DNA from: Humitalea rosea
GTDB lineage: Bacteria; Pseudomonadota; Alphaproteobacteria; Acetobacterales; Acetobacteraceae
DNA: 64,000 bases
Reading direction: 5' to 3'
Assembly: GCF_003253705.1 (NCBI RefSeq)
Contig: NZ_QKYU01000027.1
Location: 1-64,000 of the forward strand
Shown here: piece after piece, positions 16,203-24,381 of the stretch
Position numbering within the stretch: position 1 is the stretch's first letter
Layout of the letters: the number at the start of each line of letters is the position of its first letter
Notes under the pieces: model-generated
Told to the model about the DNA's origin: nothing
Seen by the model: the letters and a program-made list of their open reading frames with translations, nothing else
Database searches by the model: none
Translations under genes and position numbers: made by a program

Positions 16203-19010
16203 ATGCCCGATACCAACCTCGCCCCGTCCGCCTCGACGCTGACCACGCAGGAGATCGAGGCCGAGCTTCTGGCCGGCCTGCGCTCCGCCCGCGCCGCCGC
16301 CGCCGCCGACCCCTTCGGCGATCCGGTGCTGGCGACCGCGCTTTCGGTCAGCCGGCGCCTGGATGATGGCCGGCTGGACGAGGTTTCGGTCGCGGCGCTG
16401 ATCCAGCGCCTGGCCGATGCCGCCGCGGCGGATCGGGCGGCGCGGCTGGATGCCTATCTCGGCACCCGCGATCGCAATGGCGTCGCGGCACTGGCGGTGC
16501 GGCTGGTGCGGCCCGACCCGGATGACAGCCCGGTGCCCTTCGCGGCCTTCCGCCGCGCGATCGAGCGGCCGCGCTTCGCCGCCGTCTTCACCGCGCACCC
16601 GACCTTCGCGCACCCGCCCGCGACCTATGCCGCCATCGCCGATGCCGCCAGCGGCGGGGCGCCGCAGACCGGGCTGCGCCACCGCCCCGATGCGCCGACC
16701 CTGGCGCAGGAATTCGACGCGGTGGTGCTGGCGATCCAGAACGGCCGCGGCGCGCTGGACGAACTGGCCGGCGCGCTGCTGGACGCCGCCACCACCACCT
16801 GGCCCGACCGCTGGCACAGCCTGAACCCCGCCCCGGTGCTGCTGACCTCCTGGGTCGGCTATGACACCGATGGCCGCACCGATATCGGCTGGTACGACAC
16901 GCTGCGGTTCCGCCTGACCATGAAGCGGCTGCAACTCGCGCGGTTGCGGACCCAGATCGCCGAGGCCGGCGCCTGCGCCGCCCCGCTGCTCGCGCGCCTC
17001 GCGGAGGCCGAGGCCGCCGTCGCCGCCCAGATCGCCGCCTGCCCGCCGGATGGCGAGGCCAGGGCCACCGCCGACTTCGCCGCTTTGCTGGTCGGCGAGC
17101 GGGAGGTGGCGCTGGTCACCCCCGCCGCCCTGCTGCCGCTGTTCGAGGCGGCGATCGCCGCCGCCCCCGAGGCCGCGATCAAGCGCCGCCTCGTCGTCGC
17201 CCGCGCCGGGCTGCTCGCCCAGGGGCTGGCGCTGGCCCATACCCATGTCCGGCTGAACGCGCAGCAGATCCACAACGCCCTGCGCCAGCGGCTGGACGAG
17301 GCCGCCAATCCGGAGGACCCCGCGCAGCGCCGCGGGCTGCTCGCGCGGATCAACGCCGCCCTGGCCGAATGCGTGCCGCAGCCGGTGGATTTCGGCGCGC
17401 TGCTGACCGAGCAGGCCTCGGCCGCGCGGCTGATGATGACGGTCGCCCAGATCGCCAAGCACATCGACGGCGCGACCCCGGTGCGCTTCCTGATCGCGGA
17501 GACCGAGACCGGCTACACCCTGCTCGCCGCGCTCTGGCTGGCCCGGCAATGCGGGATCGAGCATCTGATCGAGATCTCGCCGCTGTTCGAGACCGCCGAG
17601 GCGCTGGAACGCGGCGAGCGGGTGCTGGAGGAGGCGCTGCGCAGCCCGCATTACCGCGCCTATGTGCAGGCGCAGGGGCGCATCTGCCTGCAATTCGGCT
17701 ATTCCGACAGCGGCCGCTACGTCGGCCAGATCCCGGCCTCCTACCTCGCCGAGCGGCTGAAGCTGCGGCTGGCGGAACAGCTCAAGCGGCATGGGCTCTC
17801 GGGCATCGAGGTGGTGCTGTTCGACACCCATGGCGAGAGCGTCGGGCGCGGCGCGCATCCAGGCTCGCTGGCCGACCGCTTCGAGTATCTGACCCCGCCG
17901 GCGGTGCGGCAGTCCCTCGCCAATGCCGGGGTGATGCTGCGGGAGGAGGCGGCCTTCCAGGGCGGCGATGGCTACATGCTGTTCGGCACGCCGGCGCTGG
18001 CGCGGCGGGTGATCGCCCGCATCGCCGGCCATGCCTTCGCCGAGGTGCCGAAAGCCCCCGATCCGATCTATGCCGAAAGCGACTGGGCGGCGGATTTCTT
18101 CGCCACCGCCCGGCGCGAGATGCAGGAGCTGGTCGAGGACCCGGGCTATGCGGCCCTGCTCGGCGCCTTCGGGCCGGGGCTGCTGGACAAGACCGGCTCG
18201 CGCCCCGCCGCCCGGCAATCGGATGGCGTCGGGGGGGCCGCGCGGATCACGCATCCCTCGCAGCTGCGGGCGATCCCGAACAACGCGATCCTGCAACAGC
18301 TCGGCTACATGGCCAATTCGCTGCATGGCCTTGGCCGTGCCGCCGAGGCCAATCCCGAGACCTTCACCGATCTCTGCGAGCGCTCGCCCCGTTTCGCCCG
18401 GGCGCTCGGCATCGCCACGCGAGCGGCGGCGTGCAGTGACCTCGGCGTGCTGCGCGCCGCGATCGGCAGCCTTGATCCGGGACCGTGGCTCGACCGCGCC
18501 GGCTTCACCCATCGCCCCGGGCGGCGGGAGGCGCTGATGGCGGTGGCCGAGGCGCTGGAGCGGCTGGACCTCTCCGCCCCGATCCGGCGCATGTTCCGCC
18601 GCTTGCAGGCCGATCATCTGGCGCTGGTCGCGGCCTGGCCGGAGGGGCTGCCGGCGATGCCGGACCGGCTGGTGCTGCTGCATGCGCTGCGCCTCGCGCT
18701 GATCCAGCGGATCTGGCTGCTGGCGGTGTCGCTGCCCGATTTCTCACCCCGGCATGGCGCGACGCGGGAGACGGTGCTGAACGCCATGCTGCGGCTGGAG
18801 GTCGAGCCGGCGCTGCGGGTGCTGGAACAGATCTTCCCGGTCGGGGCCGGCCCGGCCCAGGGGCTGGACTTCCACGAGGTGGCCGCCCCCCGCGGCGGGC
18901 ATGACTACAGTCGCGAGCATGCGACCATCTTCCAGCCGATCCGCCGGCTGTTCGGCCTTACCCGCGATTGCGCCGCGGCGATCGCGCATGAGGTCGGGGC
19001 GTTCGGGTGA
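16203..19010 (+). CDS. Divergent phosphoenolpyruvate carboxylase-like protein
   Basis: A 935-residue protein of normal PEPC length and overall pattern, but with changed active-site motifs. Seen: TAHPTF at 130-135 (canonical TAHPTE), SWVGYDTDGRTD at 216-227 (canonical SW-x-GGDRDGNP), PLFETAEAL at 460-468, FGYSDSGRYVGQ at 498-509 (matches the GYSDSGKD motif), and FDTHGESVGRG at 540-550 (canonical FHGRGG-x-x-GRGG). Thus one arginine of the glycine-rich loop is His while the second, VGRG, is kept, and the RDGNP stretch is lost. It may be a PEPC subgroup of this lineage or have another function. No fumarate/aspartate-type regulation can be judged. It follows the sugar operon by 42 nt but looks independent; a hairpin follows the stop. 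Confidence 0.75.
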   Translation: MPDTNLAPSASTLTTQEIEAELLAGLRSARAAAAADPFGDPVLATALSVSRRLDDGRLDEVSVAALIQRLADAAAADRAARLDAYLGTRDRNGVAALAVRLVRPDPDDSPVPFAAFRRAIERPRFAAVFTAHPTFAHPPATYAAIADAASGGAPQTGLRHRPDAPTLAQEFDAVVLAIQNGRGALDELAGALLDAATTTWPDRWHSLNPAPVLLTSWVGYDTDGRTDIGWYDTLRFRLTMKRLQLARLRTQIAEAGACAAPLLARLAEAEAAVAAQIAACPPDGEARATADFAALLVGEREVALVTPAALLPLFEAAIAAAPEAAIKRRLVVARAGLLAQGLALAHTHVRLNAQQIHNALRQRLDEAANPEDPAQRRGLLARINAALAECVPQPVDFGALLTEQASAARLMMTVAQIAKHIDGATPVRFLIAETETGYTLLAALWLARQCGIEHLIEISPLFETAEALERGERVLEEALRSPHYRAYVQAQGRICLQFGYSDSGRYVGQIPASYLAERLKLRLAEQLKRHGLSGIEVVLFDTHGESVGRGAHPGSLADRFEYLTPPAVRQSLANAGVMLREEAAFQGGDGYMLFGTPALARRVIARIAGHAFAEVPKAPDPIYAESDWAADFFATARREMQELVEDPGYAALLGAFGPGLLDKTGSRPAARQSDGVGGAARITHPSQLRAIPNNAILQQLGYMANSLHGLGRAAEANPETFTDLCERSPRFARALGIATRAAACSDLGVLRAAIGSLDPGPWLDRAGFTHRPGRREALMAVAEALERLDLSAPIRRMFRRLQADHLALVAAWPEGLPAMPDRLVLLHALRLALIQRIWLLAVSLPDFSPRHGATRETVLNAMLRLEVEPALRVLEQIFPVGAGPAQGLDFHEVAAPRGGHDYSREHATIFQPIRRLFGLTRDCAAAIAHEVGAFG

Positions 19011-19013
19011 CGG

Positions 19014-19034
19014 TCGAGGGGCGTCGCCCCTCGA
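19014..19034 (+). terminator. Hairpin after the PEPC-like gene
   Basis: TCGAGGGGCG (19014-19023) pairs perfectly with CGCCCCTCGA (19025-19034), 3 nt past the stop. A T-rich stretch (ATTTTATTG) comes only 17 nt later, so it is not a textbook intrinsic terminator. Confidence 0.45.
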
Positions 19035-19059
19035 TCACCCCAGCAGGCTGATTTTATTG

Positions 19060-19095
19060 ATAAAAAAGGAAGGTCCAGGAAACTCGGTTTCCTGG
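19060..19095 (-). terminator. Minus-strand terminator after aldo/keto reductase gene
   Basis: CCAGGAAAC (19075-19083) and GTTTCCTGG (19087-19095) form a perfect 9-bp stem with a 3-nt loop. Read on the minus strand it is followed by ACCTTCCTTTTTTATC, a good T run, 26 nt beyond the stop of the aldo/keto reductase gene. Confidence 0.6.
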
Positions 19096-19120
19096 TGGGG
19101 GGGTGCGGGGGGGCGACGCC

Positions 19121-20125
19121 CTACCGCGGAATCCGCCCCTCCACCGGATACGCCGGATCATTGTAGCCCGGCGTCGAGGGATGCCCGGGTGCCACCAGGC
19201 TGTCCATCATCGCCTCATCCTCATCGGTGAAGCGGTAGTCCAGTGCGGCGACATAGTCTTCCCACTGCGCCTCGGTCCGCGGCCCGGCGACGGCGCCGGT
19301 GACCAGCGTGTTGTTCAGCACCCAGGCCAGCGCGAATTGCCCGGGCGGGATGCCGCGGGCGGTGGCGTGGTCGGCAAGCTTGGTCGCGATCTCCAGGCTC
19401 TCGGGGCGCCATTCGCTTTCCAGCATCCGCCGGTCCCGCCGCGCGGCGCGGGTGCCCTCGGGCGGCGGCGTGTCGCTGCGGTACTTGCCGGTCAGCACCC
19501 CGCGCGCCAGCGGCGAATAGGGGAAGACGCCGAGGCCGAAATGCGCGCAGGCGGGCAGATGATCCACCTCGATCTGGCGGTTCAGCGCGTTGTAGAGCGG
19601 CTGGCTGACCACCGGGCGGTCGATGCCGAGGCTGTCGCAGATGCGGCAGATCTCGGCCAGGCGCCAGGCGCGGTAGTTGGAGACGCCGAACTGGCGGATG
19701 CGCCCGCTGCGCACGAGGTCGGCCAAGGCATGCACCGTCTCCTCCAGCGGCGTGCCGTGGTCTTCCTTGTGCAGGTACAGGATGTCGATGACATCGGTGT
19801 TGAGGCGCCGCAGGCTGGCATCGACCGCGGCGAAGCAATGCCGGCGGGACAGCCCGCCGCCATTGGGGCCGGGCATGGTCGGGTTGGCCATCTTGGTCGC
19901 CAGCACCCACCAGCCGCGATCGGCGGCGATGGCGCGGCCGACCTCCTCCTCCGACCTTCCCTCGTTGTAGGCATCGGCGGTGTCGATGAAGTTGACGCCC
20001 TGCTCGCGGGCGCGGGCGATGATGCGGCCGCTGGTCGCCGAATCCGTCGCCCCCCCGAACATCATGGCGCCGAGGCAGAGCGGCGAGACCTTCAGCCCGT
20101 TCCGGCCGAGCTTGCGGTAGTTCAT
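19121..20125 (-). CDS. Aldo/keto reductase
   Basis: A 334-residue NADP-dependent oxidoreductase of the AKR family (Tas/YajO-like group). The start MNYRKLGRNGLKVSPLCLG is typical, and the tetrad is visible: Asp and Tyr in NFIDTADAYNEGRSEE, Lys in VLATKM, His in LYLHKED. FGVSNYRAWRL and the SPLARGVLTGKY stretch also fit. The ATG at 20125 is preferred over the GTG at 20194 because the homology begins there and GGAGAGG lies just upstream. It is the last gene of the pca run, 99 nt after pcaB, but need not belong to that pathway. Confidence 0.9.
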   Translation of the reverse strand: MNYRKLGRNGLKVSPLCLGAMMFGGATDSATSGRIIARAREQGVNFIDTADAYNEGRSEEEVGRAIAADRGWWVLATKMANPTMPGPNGGGLSRRHCFAAVDASLRRLNTDVIDILYLHKEDHGTPLEETVHALADLVRSGRIRQFGVSNYRAWRLAEICRICDSLGIDRPVVSQPLYNALNRQIEVDHLPACAHFGLGVFPYSPLARGVLTGKYRSDTPPPEGTRAARRDRRMLESEWRPESLEIATKLADHATARGIPPGQFALAWVLNNTLVTGAVAGPRTEAQWEDYVAALDYRFTDEDEAMMDSLVAPGHPSTPGYNDPAYPVEGRIPR

Positions 20126-20224
20126 CCTGGCCTCTCCTATGGGACATCCGCCGGCGTCCGCGGTGGCGCCGGGCGTGTGTCCGCAGCCTCTCACGCAGGC
20201 GGAAGGGGCGAAAGCCCGGGGCCG

Positions 20225-21568
20225 TCAGACCCGCGCCAGCACCCGGTCCACGAAGTCCAGGCACGCGCCGAGGTAGTTCGCCGGATCGGTGAGCCGCGCG
20301 ATCTCCTCGGCGGAGAGGCGCTGCGCGACCTCCGCATCCCGCGCCAGCGCCTCGGCCAGGGGGATGCCTTCGGCCAGCGCGATGTCGCAGGCGTGGTGGA
20401 CCACATCATGCGCGGGGCCCCGGCCGAGCACCGGGGCGAGGCCCATCATCACCGCCTCGGCCACGATCAGCCCGCCGGTGCTGTCGAGGTTCTTCTGCAT
20501 CCGCGCGGCATCGACCGTCATGCCCTCGGCGATGGTCAGCGCCTGGGTCAGCGCGCCATGGGTCAGGGCGAAGGCCTGGGGCAGGGCCAGCAACTCGGCC
20601 TGCCAGGGGCCGGTGCCGCGCTCATGGTCCTGCGCCATGGCGGCCAGCATCTGCGGCACCAGCGCATGGACCCCGCGCGATTGCGCCAGCACGTATTCGC
20701 AGGCGATCGGGTTGCGTTTCTGCGGCATGGTGCTGCTGCCGCCACGGCCCGGGGCATGGGGCTCGAAGACCTCGGCGACCTCGGTCTGCATCAGCAGCAT
20801 GATGTCGGTGGCGAGCTTGGACAGCGCGCCGCAGAGCAGCCCGCACCAGGTCACCGCCTCGCAGAAGCCGTCGCGGGTGACGTGCCAGGGCAGGTCGGGC
20901 TCGACCAGATCCAACTCGCGCGCGAGTTCGGCCGTGACCTCCAGCCCGCGATCGCCGAGGCTCGCCAGGGTGCCGGCCGCACCACCGAACTGCACTCGCA
21001 GCACGCGGGGGCGAAGCTGGGCCAGGCGCTCGCGCATCGTCAGCAGCGGCGAGAGCCAGACCGCGCATTTGTAGCCGAAGGTCACGGGCAGGGCGTGTTG
21101 CAGATGCGTGCGCCCGGCCATCACCAGCCCGCGGTATTCCTCAGCGCGCGCCGCGAGGCCGGCGATGGTGCGGTCCAGATCCGCCTCCAGCAGCGCCAGC
21201 CCGTCGCGCAGCATCAGCACCAGGGCGCTGTCCATGATGTCCTGGGTGGTGGCACCCCAATGGGTCCAGCGCCCGGCCTCCGGCCCCGCCAGCGCCGAAA
21301 GCTGGCGCACCAGCCCGAGCACCGGGTAGCCGGTGTTGCGGGTCGCGGCGGCCAGCGCCGGCAGGTCCAGCGCGTCCACCTGGGCCGCGGCGGTGATGGC
21401 GGTCGCGGCCTCGGCCGGGATCAGCCCGAGGCGGGCCTGGGCGCGGGCCAGCGCGGCCTCCACCTCCAGCATGCCGGCGAGAAAGGCGCGTTCGCCCATC
21501 GCGGCGCGCATGGCGTCGGTTCCATACAGCGCGCCGAGAACGGCGCCATCGGCGGGGTTGAGGGTCAT
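20225..21568 (-). CDS. pcaB: 3-carboxy-cis,cis-muconate cycloisomerase
   Basis: Second enzyme of the protocatechuate branch of the beta-ketoadipate pathway. The 447-residue protein belongs to the fumarase/aspartase superfamily, with the signature GSSTMPQKRNP, the THWGATTQDIMDS region and RTHLQHALPVTFG. These match PcaB rather than adenylosuccinate or argininosuccinate lyase, and the neighbour pcaG confirms it. Its start overlaps the pcaG stop by one base. Confidence 0.93.
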   Translation of the reverse strand: MTLNPADGAVLGALYGTDAMRAAMGERAFLAGMLEVEAALARAQARLGLIPAEAATAITAAAQVDALDLPALAAATRNTGYPVLGLVRQLSALAGPEAGRWTHWGATTQDIMDSALVLMLRDGLALLEADLDRTIAGLAARAEEYRGLVMAGRTHLQHALPVTFGYKCAVWLSPLLTMRERLAQLRPRVLRVQFGGAAGTLASLGDRGLEVTAELARELDLVEPDLPWHVTRDGFCEAVTWCGLLCGALSKLATDIMLLMQTEVAEVFEPHAPGRGGSSTMPQKRNPIACEYVLAQSRGVHALVPQMLAAMAQDHERGTGPWQAELLALPQAFALTHGALTQALTIAEGMTVDAARMQKNLDSTGGLIVAEAVMMGLAPVLGRGPAHDVVHHACDIALAEGIPLAEALARDAEVAQRLSAEEIARLTDPANYLGACLDFVDRVLARV

Positions 21569-22104
21569 CAGACGTCCAGGAAAACGGTTTCGCCGTCCCC
21601 TTGCAGCACGATATCCAGCCGCCAGGAACCTGGAGCGGTCTCCTTCGCGATCAGCGTGCCCGCACGGGGGCCGGCGGCGGCGAGCAAGGGGTCCTCGGCA
21701 TTGCGGGGCTCGCCGGCGAAATAGGCGCGGGTGACGAGGTGTTTCATCAGCCCGCGGGCGAAGATCGCCAGCACGATATGCGGCGCCTGAGAGGCATTGC
21801 CGAGGCCCGGCACCGATCCGGGCCGCAGGGTGGTGAAGTGGAAGACGCCATCGGCATCCGCCGCGCAGCGGCCGAAGCCGTGGAAGGGGGGCTCGTAGGA
21901 GCCGGCGGCATCGGCCTGCCAGATCTCCACCATGGCATCGGGCGCGGCCGCCCCGGCGCCGTCGGTGATGCGGCCCGTGAGGGTGATGCGGGGGCCGGGA
22001 ATGCCCTCATTGGGGCCGCCGGCGCGGAGCAGATCGGCCCATTCGGGGAAGTCGATCAGGTGCCAATAGGGGCCGGCGGTCTGGTGCGCGGTCGCGGCGG
22101 TCAT
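21568..22104 (-). CDS. pcaG: Protocatechuate 3,4-dioxygenase alpha chain
   Basis: Alpha subunit (178 residues) of the intradiol ring-cleaving dioxygenase. It begins TAGPYWHL, has the domain stretch ITLTGRITDGAG, PDAMVEIWQADAAGSY and the C-terminal beta-sandwich with HIVLAIFARGLMKHLVTRAYFAGE. As expected for an alpha chain it lacks the iron-binding Tyr/His set carried by PcaH. It lies 15 nt after pcaH and overlaps pcaB. Confidence 0.94.
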   Translation of the reverse strand: MTAATAHQTAGPYWHLIDFPEWADLLRAGGPNEGIPGPRITLTGRITDGAGAAAPDAMVEIWQADAAGSYEPPFHGFGRCAADADGVFHFTTLRPGSVPGLGNASQAPHIVLAIFARGLMKHLVTRAYFAGEPRNAEDPLLAAAGPRAGTLIAKETAPGSWRLDIVLQGDGETVFLDV

Positions 22105-22119
22105 CTCAATGCGCCCATC

Positions 22120-22854
22120 TTAGTGACCCTCGTCGTCGTGGCCGGCATCCTCGAAGGGCGTGGCCGCGGCCCCCCGCAGCACGATGTCGAAGCGGTAGCC
22201 GAGGGCGTGCTCCGGCACCGTCAGCCCGAGGTCGAACTTCGCCACCAGCCGGTCCCGCGCCGCGGCATCCGGCGTCGCCTGGAACACCGGGTCCAGCGCC
22301 AGCAGCGGGTCGCCGGGGAAATACATCTGGGTGATGAGGCGCTGCGCGAAGCCCGCGCCGAACAGCGAGAAATGCACATGCACCGGCCGCCAGGCATTGT
22401 GGTGGTTGCGCCAGGGATAGGCGCCGGGGCGGATGGTGGTGAGGCTGTAGCGCCCCTCGGCATCGGCGAAGACGCGGGCGCGGCCGGTGAAATCGGGGTC
22501 CAGCGGCACGTCATGGGTGTCGCGCGGGTGGTTGTAGCGGCCGGCGGCATTGGCCTGCCAGACCTCCAGCATCGCGCCGGGGACGGGGCGGCCGTCCTCA
22601 TCCAGCACGCGGCCGCCGATGATGATGCGCTCGCCCATGACGACGCGGCCATTGGGCAGCCGGGTCATATCCGCCTCGGCCGGGTAGGCGCCCTGCGACA
22701 TGCGCGGGCCGGTCACTTCCGAGAGGGTGTGCGGCATCCGCAGCAGCGGCGCCTTGGGGTGGCGCAGATGCGTGGACCCATAGGCGGGGCTGTCGTAGGC
22801 GGGCTGGGTGGCCGGGGCGGGGCGGCGATACGCCGGGGGCTGGGTGTCGGGCAT
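22120..22854 (-). CDS. pcaH: Protocatechuate 3,4-dioxygenase beta chain
   Basis: Iron-bearing beta subunit, 244 residues; with PcaG it cleaves protocatechuate to 3-carboxy-cis,cis-muconate. The non-haem Fe(III) ligands can be placed: Tyr in GRYNHPRD, Tyr in YPWRNHHNAW, and the two His of RPVHVHFSL. LEVWQANAAGRYNHP and AQRLITQMYFPGDPL are typical. The start at 22854 is set by a perfect AGGAGG 10 nt upstream; the frame is open further but has no homology there. First gene of the pcaHGB run. Confidence 0.95.
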   Translation of the reverse strand: MPDTQPPAYRRPAPATQPAYDSPAYGSTHLRHPKAPLLRMPHTLSEVTGPRMSQGAYPAEADMTRLPNGRVVMGERIIIGGRVLDEDGRPVPGAMLEVWQANAAGRYNHPRDTHDVPLDPDFTGRARVFADAEGRYSLTTIRPGAYPWRNHHNAWRPVHVHFSLFGAGFAQRLITQMYFPGDPLLALDPVFQATPDAAARDRLVAKFDLGLTVPEHALGYRFDIVLRGAAATPFEDAGHDDEGH

Positions 22855-22927
22855 GGCGCGTTTCCCTCCTCTTGGCGCTGCTGTCATGCCGCAAATGGCA
22901 GCAGCGCGGCAAGAAGGAGAGAAGCGC

Positions 22928-23173
22928 TTAATGCAGCCGGGCGGGCGCCATCTCGTTCTGCACGATGGCGGCGGCGGCCAGATCCACATCCGGGGCGGCG
23001 CCGATCGGCGTGCCATCGGCGGCATGGATCGCGATCACCGATTCCCCGTTCACCAGGGTCGGGCGCATATAGGCGATCTCGGAGGCGCCAAGGGCGGCGA
23101 AATCGCGTGCATTCAGCCCGCGCAGCAGCGTGGTGACACTGTCATAGGGCTTCAACTGGGTCTTATTGGTCAT
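22928..23173 (-). CDS. DUF1150 family small protein
   Basis: An 81-residue protein of the alphaproteobacterial DUF1150 family, recognised from the pattern FAALGASEIAYMRP, then VNGESVIAIHAADGTPIG. These genes commonly lie next to a small heat-shock gene, as here (hsp20 directly upstream on the same strand). Function unknown. Confidence 0.85.
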   Translation of the reverse strand: MTNKTQLKPYDSVTTLLRGLNARDFAALGASEIAYMRPTLVNGESVIAIHAADGTPIGAAPDVDLAAAAIVQNEMAPARLH

Positions 23174-23240
23174 CTCTGCGGCACCTTTCGTGGCCCGGTG
23201 GGACCGCCGCCCGAATGGGCCGGCGGTTCAGAAGGGGGGC

Positions 23241-23279
23241 AGCTTTGCCGTTCAGCTTTGCCACTCAGCTTTGCCGTTC
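23241..23279 (-). repeat. 13-nt tandem repeat at the end of hsp20
   Basis: AGCTTTGCCGTTC (23241-23253), AGCTTTGCCACTC (23254-23266) and AGCTTTGCCGTTC (23267-23279) follow in tandem, with a partial fourth unit AGCTCTG. The last unit runs into the hsp20 stop codon, so the repeats are the 3' untranslated part of that gene. Confidence 0.8.
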
Positions 23280-23715
23280 AGCTCTGGACGACGGTTCGCC
23301 CATTGCCCTTCTGGTCAATCTTGATCGCGCGGACCTTGGTCTCAGGCAGCGGGCGACGCAGGTCGATGTGAAGCAGACCATTGTCGAGGTAAGCGCCTTC
23401 GACCTCGATGTGCTCGGCCAGGACGAAAGCCCGCTGGAACTGCCGCGCGGCAATGCCGCGATGCAGGAATACCCGGCCTTCGCCCTCTTCCTTTTGCCGG
23501 CCTCGGATCACCAGCTGGTTGTCCTCCTGAGTGATCTGGAGATCATCCATGCTGAAACCGGCCACGGCGAGGGAAATCCGCAGCATCTGGTCGCCGGTCT
23601 GCTCGATATTGTAGGGGGGGTAGCCGTCAGAGCTCTTCTGAACCCGATCGAGCATCTGTTCGAGATGATCGAAGCCAAGGAACAATGGGGACCCGAAAAG
23701 CGAGGAACGCGACAT
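23278..23715 (-). CDS. Hsp20 family small heat-shock protein
   Basis: A 145-residue alpha-crystallin-domain chaperone that binds unfolding proteins. N-terminal LFGFDHL-like FLGFDHLEQMLDRV and YPPYNIEQTGDQMLRISLAVAGF are typical of the IbpA/HspA class in alphaproteobacteria; the domain ends with LDNGLLHIDLRRPLPE, and the C-terminal I-x-I anchor is seen as AIKID. The start at 23715 has AGGAGG about 10 nt upstream. A candidate heat-shock promoter lies further upstream. Upstream of DUF1150 in the same direction, a common pairing. Confidence 0.93.
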   Translation of the reverse strand: MSRSSLFGSPLFLGFDHLEQMLDRVQKSSDGYPPYNIEQTGDQMLRISLAVAGFSMDDLQITQEDNQLVIRGRQKEEGEGRVFLHRGIAARQFQRAFVLAEHIEVEGAYLDNGLLHIDLRRPLPETKVRAIKIDQKGNGRTVVQS

Positions 23716-23784
23716 GGAGTGGCAGCCTCCTGATGGCGGAGCGAAGCGTGAGTGGAAGGCCCGAAGCACCTCCCACGCATACCG

Positions 23785-23813
23785 ATTTTGGCTGTCGGCC
23801 CCCATGTTGCAAG
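23785..23813 (-). promoter_or_regulatory. Candidate RpoH-type promoter of hsp20
   Basis: On the minus strand CTTGCA (23813-23808) is followed after 17 nt by CAAAAT (23790-23785), loosely like the alphaproteobacterial heat-shock consensus CTTG-N17/18-CYTAT. The -35-like box lies in one of two TTGCAA palindromes (23807-23812 and 23825-23830). The match is imperfect. Confidence 0.3.
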
Positions 23814-23862
23814 GCCCCCCGCCGTTGCAACCACACGGGAGGGCGCGTATCTGCGCCGCTTC

Positions 23863-24381
23863 ATGGACCTGATCCCTATTCTCGTGGTGCCCGACGCACG
23901 CCTGCGTGCCAAGGCCAAGCCCGTCTCCCCCGCCGATACCGGCCACGTCAACGCTTTGGCGGAGCGGATGCTCGCCGCCATGTATGCCGCCCCCGGCATA
24001 GGGCTGGCAGCACCCCAGGTCGGGGAGCTGCTCCGCATGGCGGTCATCGACCTCCAGCGCGACGACATCCGCGCGCCGCTGGTGCTGGTGAACCCGACCA
24101 TCGTCGCCCAGAGCACCGAGCGCGCCGTCCGCGAGGAAGGCTGCCTCTCGCTGCCGGGCATGTATGCCGATGTCGAGCGCCCGGCCCGGGTCAAGGTCCG
24201 CTACCAGGATCTGACCGGGGCGAAACGGGAAATAGAGGCGGATGACCTCCTCGCGACCTGCCTGCAGCATGAGATCGACCACCTGGATGGGGTTCTGTTC
24301 GTCGATTACCTCTCGGCGCTGAAGCGGAACATGATCCTGCGCAAACTCGCCAAGGAGCAGCGGCTGCGGAAGGAGCTGTGA
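23863..24381 (+). CDS. def: Peptide deformylase
   Basis: Removes the formyl group from the N-terminal Met of new proteins. The 172-residue protein carries all three motifs: [15 protein letters not shown] (metal Cys) and QHEIDHLDG (HExxH metal site). The ATG at 23863 gives the normal N-terminus [15 protein letters not shown]; the nearest purine-rich site (GGGAGGG) is about 20 nt away, so the ribosome site is weak. Stop and fmt start overlap (TGATG): def-fmt-truA form one operon. Confidence 0.96.
   Translation: MDLIPILVVPDARLRAKAKPVSPADTGHVNALAERMLAAMYAAPGIGLAAPQVGELLRMAVIDLQRDDIRAPLVLVNPTIVAQSTERAVREEGCLSLPGMYADVERPARVKVRYQDLTGAKREIEADDLLATCLQHEIDHLDGVLFVDYLSALKRNMILRKLAKEQRLRKEL

Noticed and set aside
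15000-18683. Very long open frame (over 1200 codons) on the minus strand
   Set aside because: It lies antisense to the DegT and PEPC-like genes, is rich in Arg/Gly/His, and has no domain; high GC removes stop codons from the shadow frame.
19103-21724. Long plus-strand open frame (over 870 codons) opposite pcaB and the aldo/keto reductase
   Set aside because: Low-complexity shadow of real minus-strand genes.
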